A stretch of 64,000 bases of DNA from Nocardioides iriomotensis (GTDB taxonomy: Bacteria; Actinomycetota; Actinomycetes; Propionibacteriales; Nocardioidaceae), in assembly GCF_004168035.1 (NCBI RefSeq), contig NZ_SDPU01000012.1, forward strand, positions 1 to 64,000, in the 5' to 3' direction. Each line of letters begins with the position of its first letter. Within the stretch, counting starts at the first letter, position 1. This document shows, one piece after another, positions 18,071 to 27,230 of the stretch. The notes under the pieces were generated by a model. That model worked only from the letters and a program-made list of their open reading frames with translations, was not told the origin of the DNA and ran no database searches. A program made the position numbers and the translations under genes.

Positions 18071-18552
18071 AGGTCCTCGATCCGTTGCAGGAGCTGTTCG
18101 ATCCGGGCCGCGGTCAGGCGGGGGTACGGCGGACGCGACGGTAGCGCCGACGTGAGCTCGGGGCCCATCAACGCGGCGGCGCGTCCGGGATCGGCTTCGC
18201 GGGTGATGCCGTAGCGGGCGACGAGGCGCTGGTCGGCCAGCTCGCCGAGCCGTCGGTGCAGGGCGTCGCCGACCTCGCGGCCGTCGAGGTGGTGGGCGAC
18301 CAGGCGGCGGAGCCGGTCGAGCCGCGGGTCCTCGCCGGGGACGCGCACCGGGTCCTCGCGCGCCATCGGCCACGACGACGGCTCGCTGTCGGCGCTGACG
18401 TCGAGGAAGAGCCAGACCACGGCGGCGCCGACCCCGACATACAGGGCGAGCAGGCCGGGCTGCGGGCGGTTGCCGAGGATCCAGGCCGCGACCGCGATGC
18501 CCAGCCAGAGCACGAAGGTGAGCGCGATCCGGCCCGGCCAGCGGCTGGTCAC
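18067..18552 (-). CDS. Two-helix membrane protein of the MoxR operon
   Basis: This is a 161-residue protein with two predicted membrane helices in the first 50 residues and a soluble, Arg/Leu-rich cytoplasmic tail (HHLDGREVGDALHRRL and on). No named family was recognised. It lies 7 bases after the DUF4129 gene and overlaps moxR by 4, so it is translated as part of the operon. A gene of similar size and topology is often seen at this spot in actinobacterial moxR clusters. Confidence 0.78.
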
Positions 18553-18559
18553 GGCGCCC

Positions 18560-19270
18560 TCATCGGACGCTCCGCGCGGCGGCGAGGTCGTCCTGCAGGC
18601 GGGTCAGCGCGTCACGGGCGGCGGTCCGGGCGTCCTCGGTGAGGGGGTGCTCGGAGAAGCGGGCCTCGCGGTAGAGCCCGGCGAGCTCACCGATCGCGTG
18701 CGGGTCGAGGTCGAGCACGTGCAGCACGCGCACGGTGAACTCCACCGACGTCTCGTGCGCCTTGCGGGGCAGGCCGGCGTCGGCGACCGACTCCTCCAGC
18801 CGCATCCAGCACCGCACGATGCCGTTGCGCGGGTCGCCCTCCTGCAGCGCTGCCATCCGCTGCTGGGCGTCCTCGACGAGGGCGGCGGCCGCCCGCACCT
18901 CCGGCAGCGGCTCGGCGTCGAACGTGAGCGGCGGTGGCGGTCGGCGCCACCGGTGCAGCACGGCGTACCGGAGACCCCAGAGCGCGAGGGCGAGCACCCC
19001 GAGCACGAGGGCCCAGGCGATCAGGTCGCCGAGCCAGCTCAGGTCGTGCGCCGGCGGGATCCCGCGGGCGAGCTCTTGCGGGCTGGTGCCGCCCATCGTG
19101 GGCTCGGACGCGGAGGTGGTGGTCGGCGCCGGCGCGAACGAGCGGGTCCGCCCGGACGGCGACATGACGGCCACGGGTCCGGTGGTGGCCGCCCAGGCGA
19201 CCACGACGACGCCGGCGCAGACCGCCGACGCGACCAGCGCCGCGCGCCGCTGCTGCCCGCCGCCCGTCAT
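18560..19270 (-). CDS. DUF4129 membrane protein
   Basis: The 236-residue product has two membrane helices (near 10-30 and 75-95) separated by a Ser/Thr-rich extracytoplasmic loop. It then has the DUF4129 helical domain, recognisable by RCWMRLEESVADAG, TSVEFTVRVL and LYREARFSEHPLTE. DUF4129 is usually found at the C-terminus of transglutaminase-like proteins in MoxR-DUF58 operons; here it stands alone with no transglutaminase domain. It is the first gene of the five-gene membrane operon running to 15215. Confidence 0.87.
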   Translation of the reverse strand: MTGGGQQRRAALVASAVCAGVVVVAWAATTGPVAVMSPSGRTRSFAPAPTTTSASEPTMGGTSPQELARGIPPAHDLSWLGDLIAWALVLGVLALALWGLRYAVLHRWRRPPPPLTFDAEPLPEVRAAAALVEDAQQRMAALQEGDPRNGIVRCWMRLEESVADAGLPRKAHETSVEFTVRVLHVLDLDPHAIGELAGLYREARFSEHPLTEDARTAARDALTRLQDDLAAARSVR

Positions 19271-19321
19271 GGGCTGAGCATAGGAGGACGAGCGGCCGTC
19301 GAACGGCAGGCAGCAGGCAGG

Positions 19322-20170
19322 TCAGAGGGCCGGGTCGAACGGCTCGGTGCCCGGGACGAGCCGCAACCCCGGGATGCCCGCGTGCTTGCGGGCGAACGCG
19401 AGCTCGCGCGGCAGGTCGCCGACGCCGTTCGACGCGGGCACCGGCGCGACGGCGAGGGTCGACAGGGTGCCGAGGGCGCGCCCCTGCGCGTCGAGGAAAC
19501 CGGACCCGGAGTCGCCGGGCACGCCGGGGGTCACGGTGAGCACGTCGTGGGACCAGCCGCGCCCCTGCCGGCCGATCACCATGCCGCGCTTGGGACCGAG
19601 CGGGGCGGCGCCCGCGCGCACGCTGGAGGCGCCGTAGGAGTACACCGCGTCGTCGGTGGCCGGGGTCGTGCCGGCGAGCGCGGTGGGCCCACCCCAGAAC
19701 GGCACGCTCGGGTTCACGTGCGCCACCGAGGGGCGCGCCACCCGGACCAGGGCGAAGTCGTTGTAGGCGCAGCGGGGGGCGGACCGCGTGCCGCGCTGCT
19801 GCATCGTCAGCCAGGAGCTGTACACGAGGCGCCCGCGGCCCACGGTGGTGCCGTCGGTGGCGAGGTTGCCGCCCTCGGCGAACCTCACGCGGGTGCCGAG
19901 CGGCAGCGACCCGGCCTTGCACCCGTCGGTGTCGGTGGCCTCGCCGGTGCCGGCGCAGTGGGCGGCGTACCCGACGTACACGCGGGAGCGACGGTCGGTG
20001 AACACGAAGTTGCCGGTGCACTGCGCGCCGTCGGTGTACATCTGCACGCCGGGGTGGATGGTCGCCCGGTCGGCCGGCGCCCAGCCGGCGGCGGACGAGG
20101 GCACCCCCGCCCCGGCCACCGTGAGGGTGGCCAGGACGAGGGCACAGGTCGTGCTGGGGAGCAGGCGCAT
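19322..20170 (-). CDS. Secreted chymotrypsin-fold serine protease 1
   Basis: The 282-residue precursor begins with a Sec signal peptide (about 1-28, ending SSAAG). The trypsin-like triad is His71 in AAHC, Asp138 in YNDFALV and Ser221 in GVPGDSGSGF. Four more cysteines can form disulfides. It is closely related to the next gene upstream, from which it is separated by 20 bases, so the two arose by tandem duplication and may be co-transcribed. The substrate is unknown. There is no pro-domain of the alpha-lytic type and no anchor, so it is predicted to be released. Confidence 0.88.
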   Translation of the reverse strand: MRLLPSTTCALVLATLTVAGAGVPSSAAGWAPADRATIHPGVQMYTDGAQCTGNFVFTDRRSRVYVGYAAHCAGTGEATDTDGCKAGSLPLGTRVRFAEGGNLATDGTTVGRGRLVYSSWLTMQQRGTRSAPRCAYNDFALVRVARPSVAHVNPSVPFWGGPTALAGTTPATDDAVYSYGASSVRAGAAPLGPKRGMVIGRQGRGWSHDVLTVTPGVPGDSGSGFLDAQGRALGTLSTLAVAPVPASNGVGDLPRELAFARKHAGIPGLRLVPGTEPFDPAL

Positions 20171-20190
20171 CGGGCGCTGTCCTTCGCGGG

Positions 20191-21057
20191 TCAGAGGACC
20201 GGCGAGAACGGCTCCGTGCCCGGCTCGAGCGCCAGACCGGCGATGCCGCCGTTGGCCTGGGCATAGGCGAGCTCACGGCCGACGTCGCCGACGCCGTTGG
20301 AGCCGGCGAGCGGCGCGATCGCGAGCGTGGACAGCGTGCCGAGCGCGTTGCCCTCGGCGTCGAGGAACGCGCTGCCCGAGTCACCGGGGACACCCGGGCT
20401 CACGGTGTAGACGGGGTGGCTCCAGCCGTCGCCCTCGGCGCCCAGGCTGACACCGGTCTTGGGCGAGAGCTCCTCGACGCCGCCGCGGAGGCTGGAGTTG
20501 CCGTAGGAGTAGACCCGGTCGCCGGCGGCGCTGCCGTCGGTGTTGACCGCCACCGGGCCGCCCCAGAACGGGACGCTCGGGTTGACCTTGGAGACGTCGG
20601 CGGCGTCGACCTTGACCAGGGCGAGGTCGTTGTAGGCGCAGGTGTTCTCGTCGTTCTCGCCCCGCTTCTGCATGGTCAGCCAGGAGCTGTAGGCGAGCGT
20701 GCCGGAGCCGACCTTGGTGCCCTCGGTGACGAGCGAGCCGCCCTCGACGAAGTCGACCTTGGTGCCCAGCGGCAGGGAGGCCGCGTCGCAGCCGTTGGTG
20801 TCGGTAGCCGCGCCGGTGCCGGCGCAGTGCGCGGCGTAGCCGACGTAGGTGTTGCCGGCGCCGTCGGTGAACACGAAGTTCGCGGTGCACTGAGCGCCCT
20901 CGGTGTACATCTGCACACCGGGGTGGATGGTGGCGGTGTCGGCCGGGGCCCACGTGGGGGCGGCGGACGAGGCGCCGGCGGTGGCGGCGACGGACGCGGC
21001 GGTCAGGAGGCTGGTGGCCCCGACAGCCAGCAGGGCGCGAGCCCGAGATACCTGCAT
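20191..21057 (-). CDS. Secreted chymotrypsin-fold serine protease 2
   Basis: The ATG at 21057 is preceded by GGGAAGGAACGTC and gives 288 residues with a signal peptide of about 34 residues. The triad is His77 (AAHC), Asp144 (YNDLALV) and Ser227 (GVPGDSGSAF). It shares most of its sequence with the downstream copy, including IHPGVQMYT, NPSVPFWGGP and the GTEPF C-terminal ending. The longer, strongly translated upstream copy may be the ancestral one. Divergent from it, 275 bases away, is an M6 metalloprotease, so this is a small extracellular-proteolysis locus. Confidence 0.9.
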   Translation of the reverse strand: MQVSRARALLAVGATSLLTAASVAATAGASSAAPTWAPADTATIHPGVQMYTEGAQCTANFVFTDGAGNTYVGYAAHCAGTGAATDTNGCDAASLPLGTKVDFVEGGSLVTEGTKVGSGTLAYSSWLTMQKRGENDENTCAYNDLALVKVDAADVSKVNPSVPFWGGPVAVNTDGSAAGDRVYSYGNSSLRGGVEELSPKTGVSLGAEGDGWSHPVYTVSPGVPGDSGSAFLDAEGNALGTLSTLAIAPLAGSNGVGDVGRELAYAQANGGIAGLALEPGTEPFSPVL

Positions 21058-21332
21058 GACGTTCCTTCCCAGGATTGGTCGTTGTGGGTCCAACGACCGT
21101 TTCCAGAGAAGGTCACGCCGAAACGGGCGGAGCGTCCGGACAGGACAGTTTTCGGTCGATTCCGACTCTTAACAATCGAAGCCTTCTCAAATGTCCGCTT
21201 TCTGAGCAGAATCGCCGCTGGCGCCGGGCTCGAACCGCAGATCCCGCGCCGGAGCCGCGCGACCGCGCGGCCGTCCCAGCAGCGGGTCCCCGGGGGCGGG
21301 GACCGCTCTGCTCAGAAGGGAAGTCCCATCCC
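21058..21332. other. Divergent protease promoter region with long-range inverted repeat
   Basis: This is the 275-base gap between divergent protease genes. TTCTGAGCAGA (21200-21210) and TCTGCTCAGAA (21307-21317) are perfect 11-bp complements about 96 bases apart. Between them are smaller GC hairpins such as GCCGCGCGACCGCGCGGC near 21260. The right arm ends about 15 bases before the GTG of the M6 gene, so a folded leader could hide its ribosome site. An A/T-richer patch (about 21145-21205) probably holds the promoters. No ORF is credible here. Confidence 0.5.
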
Positions 21333-23639
21333 GTGAAGAAGGTGACCACAGGAGTGCTCGCGGGCACTCTCGCGGCCGCCGTCGCCGCCGGCCTGTCCCA
21401 GGCTCCGGCGACCGCGGCCATCCGTCAGGACGCGCCCAGCCAGGCCGACCGGGCGCCGGCCAACCGGCCCGACGTCCGCCCCGGCCCGCTCACCGCGCGC
21501 CAGAACAAGCTGCGTGCCGCCGCCGTCAAGGCGCTGATCGACGGCACCGCCACCAAGTCGGCCAAGGCCGGCGGCGGCTCGGTCGTGAAGCTCGGCAAGG
21601 ACAAGGCCGTCGAGTTCTTCGACAACAACAAGCAGGCGCGGGTGCTGTCGATCCTCGCGGACTTCGGCGACACGACCGTCGGCAAGTACGGCGGCACGGC
21701 CGGTCCGGTGCACAACGCGATCCCCCAGCCCGACCGCACCCAGGACAACTCCACGACGTGGGAGCCCGACTTCGGGAAGTCCTACTACGAGACCCTGTTC
21801 AACGGGTCGGGCGAGTCGATGAAGTCCTACTACCAGCAGGTCTCCGGCGGCCGCTACACGGTCGACAACACGGTGCAGGGCTGGACCAAGGTCCCCTACA
21901 ACGGCGCCTACTACGGCGCGAACCCCCGCGAGGACGAGGGTGGCTCGTGGGACTTCATCAACGACACCGGTGACTCCTGGTACGCCGGCAAGCTGGCCGA
22001 GCTCGGCAGCAAGGCCGCCGTGGACCAGTACCTCGCCCAGTTCGACCAGTGGGACCGCTACGACTTCGACGGCGACGGCAACTTCAACGAGGCCGACGGC
22101 TACATCGACCACTTCCAGGCGATCCACGCCGGCGAGGGCGAGGAGGCCGGGGCGTCGCCCGACGCGATCTGGTCGCACCGCTGGTACGTCAACGCGACGT
22201 CGTTCGGGTCGACCGGCCCGACCGTCGGCGGCACCGCGAACCTCCTCGGCGGGGCGCAGATCGGTGACTCGAAGTACTTCATCGGCGACTACACCGTGGA
22301 GCCGGAGAACGGCGGCCTCGGCGTGTTCGTGCACGAGTACGGCCACGACCTGGGCCTGCCCGACTTCTACGACACCGCCGGCGGCGACAACGGCACGTCC
22401 TTCTGGACGACCATGTCCTCCGGCTCGTGGCTCGGTCACGGCGGCACCGACGGCATCGGCACCATGCCGAACTCCTTCGGCCCCGACGAGAAGCTCTTCC
22501 TGGGCTGGCTCGACCACGCCGTCGTGCAGCCCGGCCAGAGCGGCACCTACAAGCTCAGCGCGGCGGGCCTGAAGACCGCGGCCAGGGGCACCACCCAGGC
22601 CGTCGTCGTCAACCTGCCCGACAAGAGCACGACGACGACGTACACGACGCCGCCCGAGGGCACCCACGCCTGGTGGAGCGGTCGCGCCGACGGCCTCAAC
22701 AACAAGCTCACGCGTCCGGTCCCGGCCGCGTCGAGCGTGAAGGTCACCGCGTCCGGCTGGTACCAGATCGAGGCCGGCTACGACTACCTGTACGGCGAGT
22801 ACTCCCTCGACAACGGCGCGACCTGGCAGTCGGCCGGCGCGCCGCTCGACGGAGCGTCGAAGGGCTGGGCGAACCTGTCCTGGAGCTACCGTCCGGGGGG
22901 CCAGCCGTCGCTGTTCCGGTTCCGCTACCAGACCGACGGCGGCGTCAACGAGGCCGGCGCGTTCCTCGACTCGATCGTCGTGACCGCCGACCGCAGCACC
23001 GTGGTCAGCGACGGCGCCGAGTCCGGCGACAACGGTTGGACCGCGCAGGGCTGGACGGTCTCCACCGGCACGGACACGCAGCAGACCGACCAGTACTACC
23101 TGCTGGAGAACCGTCAGTACACGGCGTACGACGCGACCCTCAAGACGGGTCCGTACAACTTCTCCGAAGGCATCACGCGGCCCAACTGGGTGGAGTTCTT
23201 CCCCTACCAGGACGGCCTGCTCGCGTGGTTCGCCGACAAGGCGTACGCCGACAACAACACCAGCGCGCACCCGGGCCACGGCCAGGCGCTGCCGGTGGAC
23301 GCGCGTCCCAAGCCGTTCACCTACCCCGACGGCACCAAGCCCGGCAACCGCCGGCAGCCGTTCGACGCCACCTTCGGGCTGCAGGCGACGGACTCGGTCT
23401 GCCTGCACAAGCAGGTGCTCGGCGGCACGAAGCAGGCGCCGCAGGTGCAGACGCTCGCGGCCTGCGCCGAGTCGAACCCGGGCATCGCGACGTTCGACGA
23501 CACCAACCCCGACGCCTACTGGTCCTCCGCCAACCCGTGGAGCTCCACCAAGGTGGCCGGCCACGGTGCAAAGGCGACCGTCACCGCCGAGAGCGGCGGC
23601 GTCCTCACGGTGAACGTGACCAACCCTGCCGCGCGCTGA
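21333..23639 (+). CDS. Secreted M6-family (immune inhibitor A-like) metalloprotease
   Basis: The 768-residue precursor has a Sec signal (about 1-29), a propeptide, and the M6 catalytic domain with the zinc motif HEYGHDLGLPD (His334, Glu335, His338). The distal domains include a carbohydrate-binding or MAM-like beta-sandwich (around YDYLYGEYSLDNGATW, then AGAFLDSIVV) typical of immune inhibitor A enzymes. Family members degrade host or environmental proteins. GTG 21333 gives the signal peptide directly; longer frames do not. A strong hairpin follows the gene. Confidence 0.92.
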   Translation: MKKVTTGVLAGTLAAAVAAGLSQAPATAAIRQDAPSQADRAPANRPDVRPGPLTARQNKLRAAAVKALIDGTATKSAKAGGGSVVKLGKDKAVEFFDNNKQARVLSILADFGDTTVGKYGGTAGPVHNAIPQPDRTQDNSTTWEPDFGKSYYETLFNGSGESMKSYYQQVSGGRYTVDNTVQGWTKVPYNGAYYGANPREDEGGSWDFINDTGDSWYAGKLAELGSKAAVDQYLAQFDQWDRYDFDGDGNFNEADGYIDHFQAIHAGEGEEAGASPDAIWSHRWYVNATSFGSTGPTVGGTANLLGGAQIGDSKYFIGDYTVEPENGGLGVFVHEYGHDLGLPDFYDTAGGDNGTSFWTTMSSGSWLGHGGTDGIGTMPNSFGPDEKLFLGWLDHAVVQPGQSGTYKLSAAGLKTAARGTTQAVVVNLPDKSTTTTYTTPPEGTHAWWSGRADGLNNKLTRPVPAASSVKVTASGWYQIEAGYDYLYGEYSLDNGATWQSAGAPLDGASKGWANLSWSYRPGGQPSLFRFRYQTDGGVNEAGAFLDSIVVTADRSTVVSDGAESGDNGWTAQGWTVSTGTDTQQTDQYYLLENRQYTAYDATLKTGPYNFSEGITRPNWVEFFPYQDGLLAWFADKAYADNNTSAHPGHGQALPVDARPKPFTYPDGTKPGNRRQPFDATFGLQATDSVCLHKQVLGGTKQAPQVQTLAACAESNPGIATFDDTNPDAYWSSANPWSSTKVAGHGAKATVTAESGGVLTVNVTNPAAR

Positions 23640-23670
23640 CCTGCACGGGTCGCGGCACCACGAAAACAGC

Positions 23671-23700
23671 AGCGCCCCCGGCCTTCGGGCCGGGGGCGCT
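23671..23700. terminator. Bidirectional hairpin terminator, TTCG tetraloop
   Basis: AGCGCCCCCGGCC-TTCG-GGCCGGGGGCGCT gives a perfect 13-bp stem with a very stable UUCG loop, midway between the M6 gene stop (23639) and the convergent moeZ stop (23731-23729). A run AAAACAG on the left supplies a short U-tract for the minus-strand transcript. Confidence 0.85.
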
Positions 23701-23728
23701 GTCTGCGTGGAACGCGGAGCGTCGTGCG

Positions 23729-24928
<1,200 letters not shown>

Positions 24929-25026
24929 GAAGGCTCCTCGGTGCGAAGGGTGCGTCTTTGCTTTCCGGGTGAACACCACCCGTCCCGTCCATGTTCCCCG
25001 AGGACGCGCGGGCGACCCTCCGTGTC

Positions 25027-25251
25027 TCAGCGGCCGGGAACCGCCGGCGCGGACTGCGCGGACGGTGCGGGTACGGCGGACGCGGGCCCGGACGGTGCAC
25101 TCGGGGCCGGCTCGTGATCGGTGTTCACAGCGCCCACGCCCACGACCACGAGCCCCAGCGTGAGCAGCAGCGCGACGAGCAGCTCGTCGGCACCGAGCGC
25201 GACCTCGCGGGCGCGCGCCAGCCTGCCGAGTCGAGTTCGCTGCACCGCCAC
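25027..25251 (-). CDS. Single-pass membrane peptide with Ala/Pro/Ser tail (74 aa)
   Basis: From GTG 25251, preceded by GGGAGG at about 8 bases, the frame encodes a basic head (MAVQRTRLGRLARAREV), one strongly hydrophobic helix (LLVALLLTLGLVVVGVGAV, about 27-45) and an extracytoplasmic low-complexity tail ending PAVPGR. Topology is coherent and the frame shows typical third-position GC. No family was recognised. It lies at the end of the sortase island after a hairpin. It may be an island member or an unrelated small membrane protein. Confidence 0.5.
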   Translation of the reverse strand: MAVQRTRLGRLARAREVALGADELLVALLLTLGLVVVGVGAVNTDHEPAPSAPSGPASAVPAPSAQSAPAVPGR

Positions 25252-25304
25252 GGGCGCACCCTCCCGCCAGTCGTCCGCCGTGCTGACGACGATGGACGCC
25301 GGAC

Positions 25305-25345
25305 GGCCCGGCCGCAAGGCCCGGGTGGGCCACCCCGGCCGGGCC
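25305..25345 (-). terminator. GC hairpin after surface protein A
   Basis: GGCCCGGCC (25305-25313) pairs with GGCCGGGCC (25337-25345); a smaller GGCCC/GGGCC stem lies in the loop. It follows the stop of the surface protein gene at 25352 and may end its transcript. Confidence 0.45.
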
Positions 25346-25351
25346 GCTCGG

Positions 25352-26341
25352 TCAGTACTGGTGCGACCCGCGCCGTCGTCGCGCGGCCACGCCGACCGCC
25401 GTACCGACGAGGAGGAGGCCGGCGGTGACCAGGACCGCGCCGGCCGGCGAGGTCGCCTTCGCGTGCACCGCCTGGAGCATCCCCGGGAGGCCGGCGGCGA
25501 CGGCCGTCGGGGCGGTGACGCCCGGCTGGGCCTGGGCGTGCGCCTCGACGCCGAGCACGGTCGGCTGGTCGCTCGGGGAACCGCCACCGGCGGCCGGGGC
25601 GACCGCCTCGGTGCCGAGGACCGTCGGGGTGCCGGAGGCGCGGGTGGCCGCGGACTCCGACGGCAGGATCGTCGCCGGGACGTCGGACGCGGCGGTGGTC
25701 GGGCTGGACTCCGTCGTGGTGGGCGTCTCGGCGGCGTCGCTCGACGGCACGTCGGCGGACGGCGCGGCCGGGGAGGTCGGGGTCTCCGCGTCGTCCTCTG
25801 CGCACGGGCCGACCCAGAACACCTTCGACTTGGTGGTGCTGCCCTTCGAGTGGGGCGTGTCGACGGTGACCTTCACGTGGTAGCCCTGCTCGGGGTGCGG
25901 GTCGCCGGTGAACGACAACGTGTACCACTCCAGGTGGTCGCGGCCGTCGCCCGCACCGGGCTGCCCGCCGTTGCCGGTGAACGTCGGCGCCTGGTCACCC
26001 TCGACCGTCATGGTCACGCCGGCGGCCTCGTCGGTCGGCGCGTGCAGCGCCAGGTCGACCTGCGAGGTGAGCTCGCCCCAGCCGGAGTCGTAGTTGAACC
26101 ACTGCACGTTGAACGTGCACGGCAGGTGCGGGTCGTTCTCCGGGACCTCCTCGTCGAGGTCGGTCTCGTCACCCACCTTGACGGTGCCGTTGTTGCCGGG
26201 AGCGCCGGGGTGCGTGGTCGGGCTCGGCTCGACGCTGCCGGACGGGGACGTCGTCGCGGTCTCGTCGGCCTGGGCCGGGACGGCACCGAGCAGCAGCAGG
26301 GTGGCTGCTCCGGCGACCAGCAGACGGGCGGAGTGAGGCAC
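25352..26341 (-). CDS. Secreted surface protein A with non-LPXTG C-terminal sorting-like tail
   Basis: The 329-residue protein has a signal peptide cleaved after about AQA25, a Ser/Thr/Pro linker, and a folded domain with two cysteines (Cys75 and Cys180) that may pair. A long Pro/Ala/Thr stalk follows, then VLGTEA (241-246), VLGVEA (262-267), APTAVAAGL, one membrane helix (about 300-319) and RRRR. The helix-plus-Arg ending is the layout of a sortase substrate, but no LPXTG or LAXTG is present. The same tail occurs in the protein encoded on the far side of the sortase gene. GTG 26341 has AGGAG 7 bases upstream. The function of the exported domain is unknown. Confidence 0.82.
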   Translation of the reverse strand: MPHSARLLVAGAATLLLLGAVPAQADETATTSPSGSVEPSPTTHPGAPGNNGTVKVGDETDLDEEVPENDPHLPCTFNVQWFNYDSGWGELTSQVDLALHAPTDEAAGVTMTVEGDQAPTFTGNGGQPGAGDGRDHLEWYTLSFTGDPHPEQGYHVKVTVDTPHSKGSTTKSKVFWVGPCAEDDAETPTSPAAPSADVPSSDAAETPTTTESSPTTAASDVPATILPSESAATRASGTPTVLGTEAVAPAAGGGSPSDQPTVLGVEAHAQAQPGVTAPTAVAAGLPGMLQAVHAKATSPAGAVLVTAGLLLVGTAVGVAARRRRGSHQY

Positions 26342-26431
26342 GAGCGGCTCCTGAGGTCGGGGGCCGCGCAGGGGTGCGAGCGGCCGAAGGCTTTACCTCA
26401 ACGAGCCGCGCGTCCGGGGGTTACGTCCGTT

Positions 26432-27139
26432 TCAGGCCGAAATGCGTTCGGCGAACACGATCGCGTTGGAGTCGTACCCGGAGCCGTTCCAGTCCTCGCA
26501 CGTGATCAGCACCAGCCGGCCCGGCACGGTCTGGCTGAACACCTTCTCGGCGTCGCGGGCGAGGCTCTGCTTGCGGTAGACGGTGACGCCGGTGACGGCG
26601 TACCGGATCAGGCCGCGCGCCGTACGGACGGCGACCTGGTCGCCCTTGCGCAGCGTCTCGAGGTTGTCGAACGCGCCACCGCCGGTGTGCACGGTGTGGC
26701 CGGTGATCAGGGCGCCGCCGCGCACCGCGCCGGGCCGGGCCCCGGCGGACCACCAGCCGAGTGTCTGCGGGTCGGACGGCGGCAGCAGCACGCCGTCGAC
26801 GACACCGATGTCGATGACCGGGGCGTCCACGCCGAGGCTGGGCACGATCAGCCGGGTCGGCCGGCCGGTCGCCTTCGCGGGCCGTGGCTTCGCCTGCCGG
26901 TCGAGGCTGACCTCGGGCTCGACGACGAACGGGTCGCGCGCACCGTCCACCGACGGCTGGTCGGTGGCCACCGCGGTCGCGTCGTCGCCACCGTCGAACC
27001 AGGACGACACGACGGGGCCGGTCCAGGGCAGCGTGACCCCGACGAGCACGAGGACCACGCCGGCGACCGCCAGCAGCCACGCCCGGCCGGCGCCGCTCCC
27101 CCGCCTGCTCCCGGGCACCCCGTCCTCCATGTGCGTCAC
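26432..27139 (-). CDS. Class-F-like sortase
   Basis: The 235-residue enzyme has an N-terminal membrane anchor (about 20-40) and a sortase fold with catalytic His148 in LITGH and Cys214 in RLVLITC. Sortases join surface proteins to the envelope by cutting a C-terminal signal. Class E/F enzymes normally have Arg two or more strands later in a YRDN-like motif; here the matching spot reads GYDSNAIVFA, with no Arg. It is flanked by two proteins with matching VLGTEA-type tails, its likely substrates or partners. GTG 27139 and ATG 27130 are both possible starts. Confidence 0.85.
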   Translation of the reverse strand: MTHMEDGVPGSRRGSGAGRAWLLAVAGVVLVLVGVTLPWTGPVVSSWFDGGDDATAVATDQPSVDGARDPFVVEPEVSLDRQAKPRPAKATGRPTRLIVPSLGVDAPVIDIGVVDGVLLPPSDPQTLGWWSAGARPGAVRGGALITGHTVHTGGGAFDNLETLRKGDQVAVRTARGLIRYAVTGVTVYRKQSLARDAEKVFSQTVPGRLVLITCEDWNGSGYDSNAIVFAERISA

Positions 27140-27171
27140 GGTACTGCCGCCGAGGCGGCCGGTGAGACGAG

Positions 27172-27202
27172 CGTGGCGGCCACCTCCGAGGTGGCCGCCA
27201 CG
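27172..27202 (-). terminator. 14-bp perfect hairpin after surface protein B
   Basis: CGTGGCGGCCACCT-CCG-AGGTGGCCGCCACG forms a perfect stem 28 bases after the stop of the surface protein gene (27231) and before the sortase gene. It lacks a U-tract. It could separate, or reduce, expression of the sortase relative to protein B. Confidence 0.65.
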
Positions 27203-27230
27203 TCCCGTCGTTGCTGTCTTGTCAGGCCGG

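Noticed and set aside
21225-21260. tRNA-like T-arm (GGGCTCGAACCGCAGATCC) in the protease intergenic region
   Set aside because: No matching acceptor, D-arm or anticodon arm could be folded, so it is not a tRNA.
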